A DNA stretch of 64,000 nucleotides from Candidatus Alistipes intestinigallinarum (GTDB lineage Bacteria; Bacteroidota; Bacteroidia; Bacteroidales; Rikenellaceae), in the NCBI GenBank assembly GCA_019115745.1, contig DXDA01000065.1, forward strand, positions 1-64,000. Direction: 5' to 3'. Made by a program: the position numbers and the translations under genes. Under the pieces are notes generated by a model. The model saw nothing but the letters and a program-made list of their open reading frames with translations, was not told where the DNA came from and ran no database searches. Below, piece by piece: positions 28,846 to 37,521 of this stretch (position 1 is its first letter; each line of letters starts with the position of its first letter).

Positions 28846-30078
28846 ATGACATCACTCACCGAATTTTTCAACAAACACGAAGACGAGGCCCTGAAGGGCA
28901 TTTCCCACAAAAACAGCATCATCAAGCGCAACATCATCGCACACATGGCCGTCAACGGCGAGTGCACGCTCTCGGAACTGACCAAAGAGCTGCATATCAG
29001 TGTCCCGACGATCACCAAACTGGTCCAGGAGCTTGTCGACGAAAACATCGTCACGGATCTGGGCAAGGTCGAGACCCCGGGTGGCCGCCGTCCGAACATC
29101 TTCGGACTGGCCAATTCGGCCATCTACTTCGCCGGCGTGAATGTCGGCCGCGACAACATGCGCTTCCTGATCACCGACCTGCAGAACAACATCATCAAGG
29201 AGGAGAACGACTTCACGTTCGAACTCATCGACCGCCCGCAGTGCATCGAACGCATCTGCTCGAACATCGAGAACTTCATCGCCAACTGCGGCATCGACCG
29301 TGCGAAGATCCTCGGACTGGGCGTCTGCATGACGGGTCGCGTGAACCCCGCCACGGGCCGCAGCTACAAATACTTCACATCGAGCGAACAGTCGCTGCGC
29401 GACATCCTCGAAGAGCGGGTCGGCATCCGCGTGCTGCTGGAGAACGACACCCGGGCCCGCTGCTACGCCGAGTACACGTGCGGCAAGTCGAAGGACGAAA
29501 GCAACGTCCTCTACCTGCACATGGGCCGCGGTGTGGCCATCGGCATCGTGGTCGACGGACAGCTCTACTACGGCAAGAGCGGCTTCGCGGGCGAGTTCGG
29601 CCACATTCCGTTCTTCGACAACGAGATCATCTGTTCGTGCGGCAAGAAGGGGTGTCTGGAGACCGAGGTTTCGGGTATCGCCATCGAGGACAAGATGTGC
29701 CACCTGATCGAGAAGGGTGTCAACACGATCCTCAAGGAGAAGTACGACCAGCAGAAGAGCATCCACATCGACGATATCATCCAGGCGGCGAAGAACGACG
29801 ACAACCTCTCGATCGAACTGATCGAGGAGGCGGGCGAGAAGGTCGGCAAGGCCGTGGCCTTCCTGATCAACACCTTCAACCCCGAGACGGTGATCGTGGG
29901 CGGCAACCTCGCGGCGGCGGGCGACTACATCATGCTGCCGCTGAAGTCGGCGACGAACAAATACTCGCTCAACCTGGTCTACAAGGATACGAAGTTCCGC
30001 GTCTCGAAGATGAGCGAGAATGCGAACGCCTGGGGCGTAGCGATGCTGATCCGCAACAAGGTCATCGGACTGCGATGA
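28846..30078 (+). CDS. ROK family transcriptional regulator
   Basis: N-terminal wHTH (LSELTKELHISVPTITKLVQELVDENIVTDLG), ROK domain GFAGEFGHIPF and CSCGKKGCLET zinc motif. Confidence 0.93.
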   Translation: MTSLTEFFNKHEDEALKGISHKNSIIKRNIIAHMAVNGECTLSELTKELHISVPTITKLVQELVDENIVTDLGKVETPGGRRPNIFGLANSAIYFAGVNVGRDNMRFLITDLQNNIIKEENDFTFELIDRPQCIERICSNIENFIANCGIDRAKILGLGVCMTGRVNPATGRSYKYFTSSEQSLRDILEERVGIRVLLENDTRARCYAEYTCGKSKDESNVLYLHMGRGVAIGIVVDGQLYYGKSGFAGEFGHIPFFDNEIICSCGKKGCLETEVSGIAIEDKMCHLIEKGVNTILKEKYDQQKSIHIDDIIQAAKNDDNLSIELIEEAGEKVGKAVAFLINTFNPETVIVGGNLAAAGDYIMLPLKSATNKYSLNLVYKDTKFRVSKMSENANAWGVAMLIRNKVIGLR

Positions 30079-30605
30079 CCTTGACGGGGAGGCTGGTTCG
30101 CCTGCGGGCCGTGGAACCGGCGGATGCCGAACTCCTCTACGCGTGGGAGAACGACCCGGCGGTCTGGGCCGTAAGCGGCACGACGGAGCCCTTTTCGCGG
30201 GAGCAGATCGAGCGCTTCATCGAGCGGCAACTGGAGGGCGGCGACCTGTTGCGGACCGGACAGTTGCGGCTGATGATCGAGGTGCCGGAGAGGTCCCGCA
30301 CAATCGGGACGCTCGACCTGTTCGAATACGACCCGCTGCACGGACGCGCCGGGCTGGGAATCCTGATCTACGACACAGAGCAACGGGGCAGAGGGTATGC
30401 AGCCGATGCCGTAGAGACGCTCTGCCGCTATGCCCGCGAGGGGTTGCGGATGCACCAGTTGTGGTGCAATGTCGGAGCCGACAACGCGGCGAGCCTCGGA
30501 CTGTTCCGCAAACTGGGATTCCGGGAGGTCGGCACGAAACGCGACTGGCTCTGGACGCCCGACGGCTACCGCGACGAGGTCCTCTTCCAGAAATTGCTGG
30601 ACTGA
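30075..30605 (+). CDS. GNAT family N-acetyltransferase
   Basis: RAGLGILIYDTEQRGRGYAADAVETLCRYA...NAASLGLFRKLGFREVG; start overlaps the ROK gene stop (ATGA). Confidence 0.9.
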   Translation: MTLTGRLVRLRAVEPADAELLYAWENDPAVWAVSGTTEPFSREQIERFIERQLEGGDLLRTGQLRLMIEVPERSRTIGTLDLFEYDPLHGRAGLGILIYDTEQRGRGYAADAVETLCRYAREGLRMHQLWCNVGADNAASLGLFRKLGFREVGTKRDWLWTPDGYRDEVLFQKLLD

Positions 30606-30660
30606 CAACAAGACGACCCGCCCCTCCCGGAAAAAAGACAACCCTCCCCTCCCGGAGAGT

Positions 30661-30758
30661 CGATTGCCACCGGCCAACACCCTTCCGGCAAACCGATTGC
30701 CACCGGCCAACACCCTCCCGGCGAACCGACTGCCACCGACAGATACTCCCCGGCGAAC
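30661..30758. repeat. Three tandem copies of a ~33-bp GC-rich intergenic repeat
   Basis: 30661-30693 CGATTGCCACCGGCCAACACCCTTCCGGCAAAC; 30694-30726 CGATTGCCACCGGCCAACACCCTCCCGGCGAAC; 30727-30758 diverged copy CGACTGCCACCGACAGATACTCCCCGGCGAAC. Confidence 0.9.
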
Positions 30759-30800
30759 CGCCCCCCGATCGGCACCCGCTCCGGAGCCCGACACAAACAA

Positions 30801-30833
30801 AAAAATCCCGGTCCTGCAGAGACCGGGATTTTT
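30801..30833. terminator. Bidirectional intrinsic terminator between GNAT gene and galK
   Basis: AAAAATCCCGGTC-CTGCAGA-GACCGGGATTTTT. Confidence 0.88.
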
Positions 30834-30850
30834 CCTATGCAGACAAGCCG

Positions 30851-31981
30851 CTACTCCAGGCGGCGCGAACCGTCGGAGATCACCACGTCGTAAACCTGCG
30901 GTTCATGGCCGTATTTGGCGTTGAACTTCTCCTTGGCCGTAGCGATGAACCGGTCGTAGATTTCGTCTTTCACGAGGTTGATCGTGCAGCCGCCGAATCC
31001 GCCGCCCATGATGCGCGAACCCGTCACACCGCACTCCTGGGCCACTTCTGCCAGGAAGTCCAGCTCCTCACACGATACTTCGTAATCCTTCGACATGCCC
31101 CAGTGGGTCTCGTACATACGCTTGCCGACGGTCTCGTAATCGCCCTTTTCGAGCGCATCGCAGACATCGAGCACACGGCGCTCCTCACCGATCACATAGC
31201 GGGCGCGCTTGTAATCCTCCTCGGAGATCTGTCCCTTGATGGCATCGAGCTGCTCCATCGTGGCACCGCGCAGGAACTCCTGCCCGAGCGCCTTGGCGAC
31301 ACGCTCGCACGAAGCGCGGCGATCGTTGTAGGGCGAGCCGACGAGTTCGTGCTTCACGCGCGAATCCAGCAGGACGAGCTTGTAGCCCTTGGGATCGAAC
31401 GGGAAGTAGGCGTACTCCATCGAACGGCAGTCCAGACGCATCAGGCACCCCTTCTTGCCGAATACCGAAGCGAACTGGTCCATGATGCCGCAGTTCACGC
31501 CGCAATAGTTATGCTCGGTAGCCTGACCGATGCGGGCCAGTTCGAACTTGTCGATTCCGCAGTTGAAGAGGTCGTTCAGCGCAAAGGCGAAGGTCGACTC
31601 CAGCGCTGCCGACGACGACATGCCGGCACCCAGGGGCACGTCCCCGGCAAAAACGGTGTCGAAACCGCCGATTTTGCCGCCGCGCTTCTGCACCTCGCGG
31701 CAAACTCCGAAGATATAGCAGGCCCAGCTTTCGGCGGGTTTGTCCTCCTCGCGCAGCCCGAACTCCGTCGATTCGCCCAGGTCGTAGGCATAGGCGCGGA
31801 CCTTGTCGGTACCGTTGAGACGGATGGCGGCGACGATGCCCTTGTCGACGGCTCCCGGGAAGACGAATCCTCCGTTGTAGTCGGTATGCTCACCGATCAG
31901 GTTGATTCGACCGGGCGATGCGAAAAGAATGGCGCCTTCGCCATAGAGTTCCTGGAACTTCTTGCTGACTTTTTCCTTCAT
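30851..31981 (-). CDS. galK: Galactokinase
   Basis: ASPGRINLIGEHTDYNGGFVFP; PLGAGMSSSAALE; MGGGFGGCTINLV. Confidence 0.96.
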   Translation of the reverse strand: MKEKVSKKFQELYGEGAILFASPGRINLIGEHTDYNGGFVFPGAVDKGIVAAIRLNGTDKVRAYAYDLGESTEFGLREEDKPAESWACYIFGVCREVQKRGGKIGGFDTVFAGDVPLGAGMSSSAALESTFAFALNDLFNCGIDKFELARIGQATEHNYCGVNCGIMDQFASVFGKKGCLMRLDCRSMEYAYFPFDPKGYKLVLLDSRVKHELVGSPYNDRRASCERVAKALGQEFLRGATMEQLDAIKGQISEEDYKRARYVIGEERRVLDVCDALEKGDYETVGKRMYETHWGMSKDYEVSCEELDFLAEVAQECGVTGSRIMGGGFGGCTINLVKDEIYDRFIATAKEKFNAKYGHEPQVYDVVISDGSRRLE

Positions 31982-32171
31982 GGTTCTTATTTGTTTGTGG
32001 TTTTAGTGATTCAAGTCGCACGAAGATAGGAAAAAATCCGCATCGCCGGATGCATTTTTGTTTCAATTAATGGCAAAATGATTTCATTCCGCAGTTCCCG
32101 GGCCCGAAAACGGAGTGCCGGCCCCAAAATGACATTGCGATGAAAAAGGATCGCCCGATCGGAGTTTCGGG

Positions 32172-32201
32172 TTGTAATTCCGAAAATATTCGTTACCTTT
32201 G
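32172..32201 (+). promoter_or_regulatory. Promoter upstream of GDPD gene
   Basis: TTG-N19-TACCTTTG. Confidence 0.6.
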
Positions 32202-32245
32202 TAGAAGTTTCGTTTCACAAGAATCAACCCAAACACATCCACAAT

Positions 32246-33013
32246 ATGAAAACTCGACTTGTCATTGCCGCCGCCCTGCTCTTCGCCGCAGGGACGGCCG
32301 CCGCCCAGCCCAAAGTCATCGCCCACCGCGGTTACTGGACCGCCCCGGGCTCAGCCCAGAATTCGCTCTCGTCGTTTGCCAAGGCCGATTCGGTCGGCGT
32401 CTACGGTTCGGAGATCGACGTATGGCTCACGGGCGACGACCGGTTGGTCGTCAACCACGACCGCGTCTACAAGGGCACCGACATCGACATGGAGAAGGCC
32501 TCGGCCCGGGAGATCATGCAGATCGTGCTCCCCAACGGAACGGAAAACATCCCCTCGCTGGATGCCTACCTCGAACTGGTCGCCTCGAAACCCGACACAC
32601 GGCTGATCCTCGAAATGAAGTCGCTCTCGGATCTCAACCGCGAGGACCTCGCCGCCGAGAAGATCGTCCGGGCGCTGCGCAAGCACGGCGTGCTGGAACG
32701 CACCGACATCATCGCCTTCTCGATCAATGCCTGCCTGGCCTTCAAGAAACTCCTTCCCGAGACGAAGATCTACTACCTGAACGGCGACCTGCCGCCCAAA
32801 AGTATCCAAAAATTGGGGCTGGCGGGAATCGACTACTCGGTGAAGACCCTGCGGAAGCATCCCCAGTGGGTGAAACAGGCGCACGACCTGGGACTGGAGG
32901 TCAACGTCTGGACCGTGGATTCGGAGGAGGACATGCGCTACTTCATCGACCTGGGCGTGGATTACATCACGACCAACTATCCCGAGCAGTTGCAGGCGCT
33001 GCTGAAAGAGTAA
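32246..33013 (+). CDS. Glycerophosphodiester phosphodiesterase (secreted)
   Basis: Signal peptide; VIAHRGYWTAPGSAQNSLSSF; EIDVWLTGDDRLVVNHD; VNVWTVDSEEDMRYFIDLGVDYITTNYPE. Confidence 0.94.
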   Translation: MKTRLVIAAALLFAAGTAAAQPKVIAHRGYWTAPGSAQNSLSSFAKADSVGVYGSEIDVWLTGDDRLVVNHDRVYKGTDIDMEKASAREIMQIVLPNGTENIPSLDAYLELVASKPDTRLILEMKSLSDLNREDLAAEKIVRALRKHGVLERTDIIAFSINACLAFKKLLPETKIYYLNGDLPPKSIQKLGLAGIDYSVKTLRKHPQWVKQAHDLGLEVNVWTVDSEEDMRYFIDLGVDYITTNYPEQLQALLKE

Positions 33014-33033
33014 CGACAGGCGAAAAAACTCGA

Positions 33034-33067
33034 AAAAAGGGGCGGCTATTCGACAGCCGCCCCTTTT
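33034..33067. terminator. Intrinsic terminator between GDPD and DeoR-type gene
   Basis: AAAAAGGGGCGGCT-ATTCGAC-AGCCGCCCCTTTT. Confidence 0.85.
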
Positions 33068-33088
33068 TCGATCGGTTCCGATCCGGAA

Positions 33089-33883
33089 TCAGACATCCAC
33101 GACCGTCACCTCGATACCGCGTTCGCGCAGGCGCTCCAGATAGAGCGGCTGTGCGCCGCTGTCGGTGATGATCCGGTCGACGGCCTCCAGGTCGCAGATC
33201 TTGCTGAAACCCCGGCGCCCGAATTTCGAGCTGTCGGCCAGGACAACGACCTTCTGTGCCGCTTCGATCATCGCCCCGTTGAGCGAGGCTTCGAGCATGT
33301 TGGTGGTCGTCAGTCCGAACTCCAGGTCGATGCCGTCCACGCCGATGAAGAGTTTGCTGCAGTTGAAGTTGCGCAGCATCGACTCGGCAAAGGGGCCCAC
33401 CACCGACACCGAACTGCTGCGCGTGATCCCGCCCAACTGAATCACATCCATATCGGGATTCTGCGAGAGGATCTGCGTCACGGGCACCGACGCCGTAATG
33501 ACGGTCAGATGCCCCTGCGGGCGGATCTCGCGGGCCAGGAAGGCCATCGTAGTCCCCGAAGCGATGATAATCGAATCGTCGTGAGCGATCAGGGCGGCGG
33601 CAGCGGCCCCGATGGCGCGTTTTTCGGCGACGTTGCGCTTCTCCTTCTCGTTGACGTGGCGGTCGCTGATGTAGGGGCTGATCAGGATGGCGCTGCCGTG
33701 CGTCCGGTAGAGCTTCTTCTGCTGTTCGAGGTAGGAGAGGTCCTTGCGGATGGTCACCTCCGAGACGCGGAACAGGTCGGCGAGTTGCGTCACCGAAATG
33801 GAGCCGTTTTGCTGCAAAAGCGTCAAGATCCGATTATGCCGTTCCGGAAGGCTCAAAAGGGGTTCTTCTGTGATTTTATTCAT
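33089..33883 (-). CDS. DeoR/GlpR family transcriptional regulator
   Basis: RHNRILTLLQQNGSISVTQLADLFRVSEVTIRKDLSYLEQQKKLYRTHGSA; DeoR sensor domain. Confidence 0.93.
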   Translation of the reverse strand: MNKITEEPLLSLPERHNRILTLLQQNGSISVTQLADLFRVSEVTIRKDLSYLEQQKKLYRTHGSAILISPYISDRHVNEKEKRNVAEKRAIGAAAAALIAHDDSIIIASGTTMAFLAREIRPQGHLTVITASVPVTQILSQNPDMDVIQLGGITRSSSVSVVGPFAESMLRNFNCSKLFIGVDGIDLEFGLTTTNMLEASLNGAMIEAAQKVVVLADSSKFGRRGFSKICDLEAVDRIITDSGAQPLYLERLRERGIEVTVVDV

Positions 33884-33997
33884 GGTGCGGCGTGCAAATA
33901 TTCGTATTCCGAGAGACCAAGTTACGAAATTTATTCGGAAAAACATACGCCGGAGGGATAATTTTAGCTTCTTTCCGGAAGCAAAAAAACAGTCATC

Positions 33998-34029
33998 ATT
34001 TCAAAATAAAAGACACAGTATTTTGAAAT
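33998..34029. promoter_or_regulatory. Perfect 11-bp inverted repeat, candidate operator of the DeoR-type regulator
   Basis: ATTTCAAAATA-N10-TATTTTGAAAT; right arm contains the putative -33 TTTG of the glpT promoter. Confidence 0.7.
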
Positions 34030-34052
34030 AGCAAAAAACATTCGTACTTTTG
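34022..34052 (+). promoter_or_regulatory. glpT promoter
   Basis: TTTG-N19-TACTTTTG. Confidence 0.7.
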
Positions 34053-34117
34053 TTGCGAACCGAAACGACACTTTCGACCCGATGCGCGCACCGGGCCCCA
34101 AACAGAACCCTACAACC

Positions 34118-35506
34118 ATGTGGAAACTACTCCAACCCCCGGCCTATAAGCCGGAAATCGCGGCCGAGCAGGTCGATTCGAAGTACAAATGGATGCGCCT
34201 GCAGGTCTTCATCGGCATCTTCGTCGGATACGCCGGCTATTACCTCGTGCGCAAGAACTTCTCGATGGCCATCCCGGAATTGGGACTGCTGGGCTTCGAC
34301 ACGAGCGAACTGAGCATCGTCCTGTCGATGAACGCCGTGGCCTACGCCCTCTCGAAGTTCCTCATGGGAAGCGTCTCGGACCGCAGCAACGCCCGGGTTT
34401 TCCTGCCGCTGGGACTGATCCTGGCCTCGCTGTCGATGATGTTCATGATCGTCCCGGTGCGGCTGCTCGGCCCCGACCACAAGGAGCTGGCCATCGTCAT
34501 CATGGCGGTGCTGAATTTCCTGGTGGGCTGGTTCAACGGCATGGGATGGCCTCCGTGCGGACGGGTCATGACCCACTGGTTCTCGCAGAACGAACGCGGC
34601 ACGAAGATGTCGATCTGGAACTGCGCCCACAACGTCGGCGGCGCTCTCGTAGGCCCGATGGCCGTCTACGGAGCCCTGTGGTTCGGGTCGTGGTTCTACG
34701 GCTCCCACTCCGAATACTACTTCCTCATCGGTACGTACCTCTTCCCGGCCGTCGTGTCGATCTTCATCGCCCTGGTGGCCTACGTGCTGATCCGCGACAC
34801 GCCGCAGTCGTGCAGCCTGCCCTCCGTGGAGAAGTGGCGCAACGACTACCCGAAAAACTACAGCGCCAAGCAGGAGGAGGTGCTCACCACGCGGGAGATC
34901 TTCTTCAAATACGTACTCAACAACAAGCTGCTGTGGTTCATCGCCATCGCCAACGCCTTCGTCTACATGGTGCGCTACGGCTGCCTGGACTGGGCGCCGA
35001 CCTACCTGCGCGAAGCCCAGGGCTACGACATCAAACAGGCCGGCTGGGCCTATTTCGCCTATGAGTTCGCAGCCATCCCGGGGACGCTGATCTGCGGGTG
35101 GATGAGCGACCGCTTCTTCCACGGACGCCGGGCCCTGCCGACAATTCTCTTCATGGCCATCGTGGCGGTTTTCATCTTCCTCTACTGGCAATTCTCCTCG
35201 AACTACATCGTCGTAACGCTGTCGCTGATCGCCATCGGGTTCTTCATCTACGGGCCGGTGATGATGATCGGCGTGCAGGCGCTGGACCTGGCGCCGAAGA
35301 ACGCCTCGGGAACGGCCGCCGGACTGACGGGATTCTTCGGCTACTTCCTCGGCACGGCGATCCTGGCCAACATCGTTCTGGGTACGGTGGCCGAGAAGGC
35401 GGGCTGGGACTGGACCTTCGTGCTGCTGATCGGAGCCTGCGTGCTGGCGATCGTCTTCATGGGCTTCACCTACCGGGAAGAGAAGGAGCGTTCGAAGAGA
35501 CAATAA
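34118..35506 (+). CDS. glpT: Glycerol-3-phosphate transporter (MFS, GlpT-like)
   Basis: GYAGYYLVRKNFSMAIPEL; GWFNGMGWPPCGRVMTHWFSQNERGTKMSIWNCAHNVGGAL; alternative start at 34082. Confidence 0.92.
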   Translation: MWKLLQPPAYKPEIAAEQVDSKYKWMRLQVFIGIFVGYAGYYLVRKNFSMAIPELGLLGFDTSELSIVLSMNAVAYALSKFLMGSVSDRSNARVFLPLGLILASLSMMFMIVPVRLLGPDHKELAIVIMAVLNFLVGWFNGMGWPPCGRVMTHWFSQNERGTKMSIWNCAHNVGGALVGPMAVYGALWFGSWFYGSHSEYYFLIGTYLFPAVVSIFIALVAYVLIRDTPQSCSLPSVEKWRNDYPKNYSAKQEEVLTTREIFFKYVLNNKLLWFIAIANAFVYMVRYGCLDWAPTYLREAQGYDIKQAGWAYFAYEFAAIPGTLICGWMSDRFFHGRRALPTILFMAIVAVFIFLYWQFSSNYIVVTLSLIAIGFFIYGPVMMIGVQALDLAPKNASGTAAGLTGFFGYFLGTAILANIVLGTVAEKAGWDWTFVLLIGACVLAIVFMGFTYREEKERSKRQ

Positions 35507-35597
35507 TCACCGGCTGCGCGATCCGCAGCGCGGCCTCGGATCACCCATCGGTTCGGCCGGGCCACTCCGCCGCCGACAGAACGGACTCCGAGTTTCC

Positions 35598-35633
35598 AAA
35601 AGCCTTCCGGATTGCACTCCGGGAGGCTTTTTT
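35598..35633. terminator. Intrinsic terminator after glpT
   Basis: AAAAGCCTTCCGG-N8-CCGGGAGGCTTTTTT. Confidence 0.75.
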
Positions 35634-35733
35634 CGGCGGTATGTGCCGCCTTGTTCCACCTCTCCGGCCATCGGGGATGCGTCCCGAAACGACAAAAAAG
35701 GACCTAAATAGTTGCCTTTTCATCGGGAATCGC

Positions 35734-35741
35734 TATATTTG
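35734..35741 (+). promoter_or_regulatory. Promoter -7 element TATATTTG upstream of ECF sigma gene
   Basis: TATATTTG, 22 nt before ATG. Confidence 0.55.
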
Positions 35742-35762
35742 CGGAATAGGTTGGGTTAGAAA

Positions 35763-36320
35763 ATGGGGGATTCTTTCGACATATCGGACAATCGCCGGAC
35801 CGTACTCGCGTTAAAATCCGGAGATGAAGCGGCATTCAAGGCTGTCTACATGGCCTGGAGTACCGCCTTGTGCCGTTATGCCGATACCATCCTCCACAAC
35901 GAGACCGATGCCCGGGAACTCGTTCAGGAGCTCTTCGTCTCGCTGTGGCTGCATCGCCGCCGCCTGGACGAAACGAAATCCCTGCGCAACTACCTGCTGC
36001 GCGCCATCCACAACAACGCCCTGCGCGAATGCCAGCGCCGCGAGATCCGGCGCCGACGGGAAGAGCTGTTTCAAAACGAACAGAAAAGACAGCTCCAGCC
36101 GGAGACCGCCATCGACGAGAGAAACGCCTGTCCGGAAGAGCTGCTGCTCCCGGCCATCGCCCGACTCCCCCGCCAAAGCCGCCGGGTCGTGGAGATGAAC
36201 TACCTCGAAAACAAAAAACACGCCGCCATCGCCTCCGAACTCTCGATCTCACGGCGTACCGTGGAGACGATTCTCTACAAGGCGTTGCGCCGTCTGCGGG
36301 GCGAAATCAAAAAAAATTGA
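35763..36320 (+). CDS. ECF-type RNA polymerase sigma-70 factor
   Basis: DARELVQELFVSLWLHRRRL; IARLPRQSRRVVEMNYLENKKHAAIASELSISRRTVETILYKALRRLR. Confidence 0.93.
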   Translation: MGDSFDISDNRRTVLALKSGDEAAFKAVYMAWSTALCRYADTILHNETDARELVQELFVSLWLHRRRLDETKSLRNYLLRAIHNNALRECQRREIRRRREELFQNEQKRQLQPETAIDERNACPEELLLPAIARLPRQSRRVVEMNYLENKKHAAIASELSISRRTVETILYKALRRLRGEIKKN

Positions 36321-36377
36321 ATTCCCGGTACGTAGTTTTACCTCCGATCATATTTATTCGGTAAAGAAGGTTACCGA

Positions 36378-37451
36378 ATGAACAGGAACGAACACCAGAT
36401 TCCGCATCGTGAAATCGATGCCGATGAGGATGAACTGCTCGACCGGCTCTGGGAGCAAACCGCCGGAAACGAGTCGTCGCATCCCGTCCCGAACGGATTT
36501 GCCGAACTTCAGGAACGGATTCGCCGTCGGATCCGCCTGCGGAGAATCCGCAGACTCGCCTGTACAGGCATGGCCGCCGCCGTGGTGACGGCCGCCGTGC
36601 TGCTCGTCGGAGGTCCGGCTCCGGACGCTCCCGATGCATTCGAACAACTGGCCGAGATGGGCGTTGAAATCGACCGCCGGGAGGTCGTAATGACCACCGA
36701 CGACGGACAGCGCATGAATCTCGATGAGGCAGCCCGCCTCGAACGTCACGAAACGGGAGAAATGGCCCTCAACACCGCCCACGAAAGCATCGCCATTCCG
36801 GCCGAACGGCGGATGAAAATCGAGGTGCCCCGCGGAAAGGAGTTCCACCTGACACTCGCCGACGGAACCGAAGTCTGGCTCAATGCCGGCTCGACGTTCG
36901 AGTACCCGGCCTCGTTCGAAGGGGCCTCCGAACGGCTCGTCACCCTCACGGGCGAAGCCTTCTTCGACGTACAACGCGACACGTGCCGGCCGTTCCGCGT
37001 AGAGATGCCCGGCGGAGAGAGCATCCGCGTCCTGGGCACACGCTTCAACGTCCACGCCTACACCGAGTCACGCGAACACGTCACCACCCTGGTCGAAGGA
37101 CGTATCGCCTATCGTGCCGCCGAAACATCCGACTACCTGGAACTGCAGCCCAACCAGCAGGTACGCCTCGATTGCGACACGGAAAAGGCCCGCATCCGGG
37201 AGGTCGACGCCGAAGTCTATGCAGCGTGGACGGAAGGCTGGCTCTGGTTCGAGGCCGAACCGTTGTCCGAACTTGCCGAACGTTTCGAACGTACGTACGG
37301 AATCCGGATCGTCGTCGCCGAACCGCTGCGCAACTACACCTTCTCGGGCAAAATCCGCCGTGAACGCGGCATCGATTACATTCTCGACCTGCTGGCCGGG
37401 ACAACAGGCATCCGCTGCGAAGTGAACGACGGCGTAATGTACCTCCGCTAA
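36378..37451 (+). CDS. FecR family anti-sigma factor
   Basis: TM segment; VPRGKEFHLTLADGTEVWLNAGSTFEYPASF...RLVTLTGEAFFDVQRD...GTRFNVHAY; DUF4974-like C-terminus. Confidence 0.94.
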   Translation: MNRNEHQIPHREIDADEDELLDRLWEQTAGNESSHPVPNGFAELQERIRRRIRLRRIRRLACTGMAAAVVTAAVLLVGGPAPDAPDAFEQLAEMGVEIDRREVVMTTDDGQRMNLDEAARLERHETGEMALNTAHESIAIPAERRMKIEVPRGKEFHLTLADGTEVWLNAGSTFEYPASFEGASERLVTLTGEAFFDVQRDTCRPFRVEMPGGESIRVLGTRFNVHAYTESREHVTTLVEGRIAYRAAETSDYLELQPNQQVRLDCDTEKARIREVDAEVYAAWTEGWLWFEAEPLSELAERFERTYGIRIVVAEPLRNYTFSGKIRRERGIDYILDLLAGTTGIRCEVNDGVMYLR

Positions 37452-37521
37452 GGAAAATCAGGGGCCGCAGACCGCTCCGCATACAAAAACGAATCGAATA
37501 ACCAGTCAAAGAGCGTTCCAT

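Noticed and set aside
30661-30758. CRISPR array
   Set aside because: The 33-bp units are contiguous with no spacers, only three copies, and no cas genes nearby; better described as a tandem repeat.
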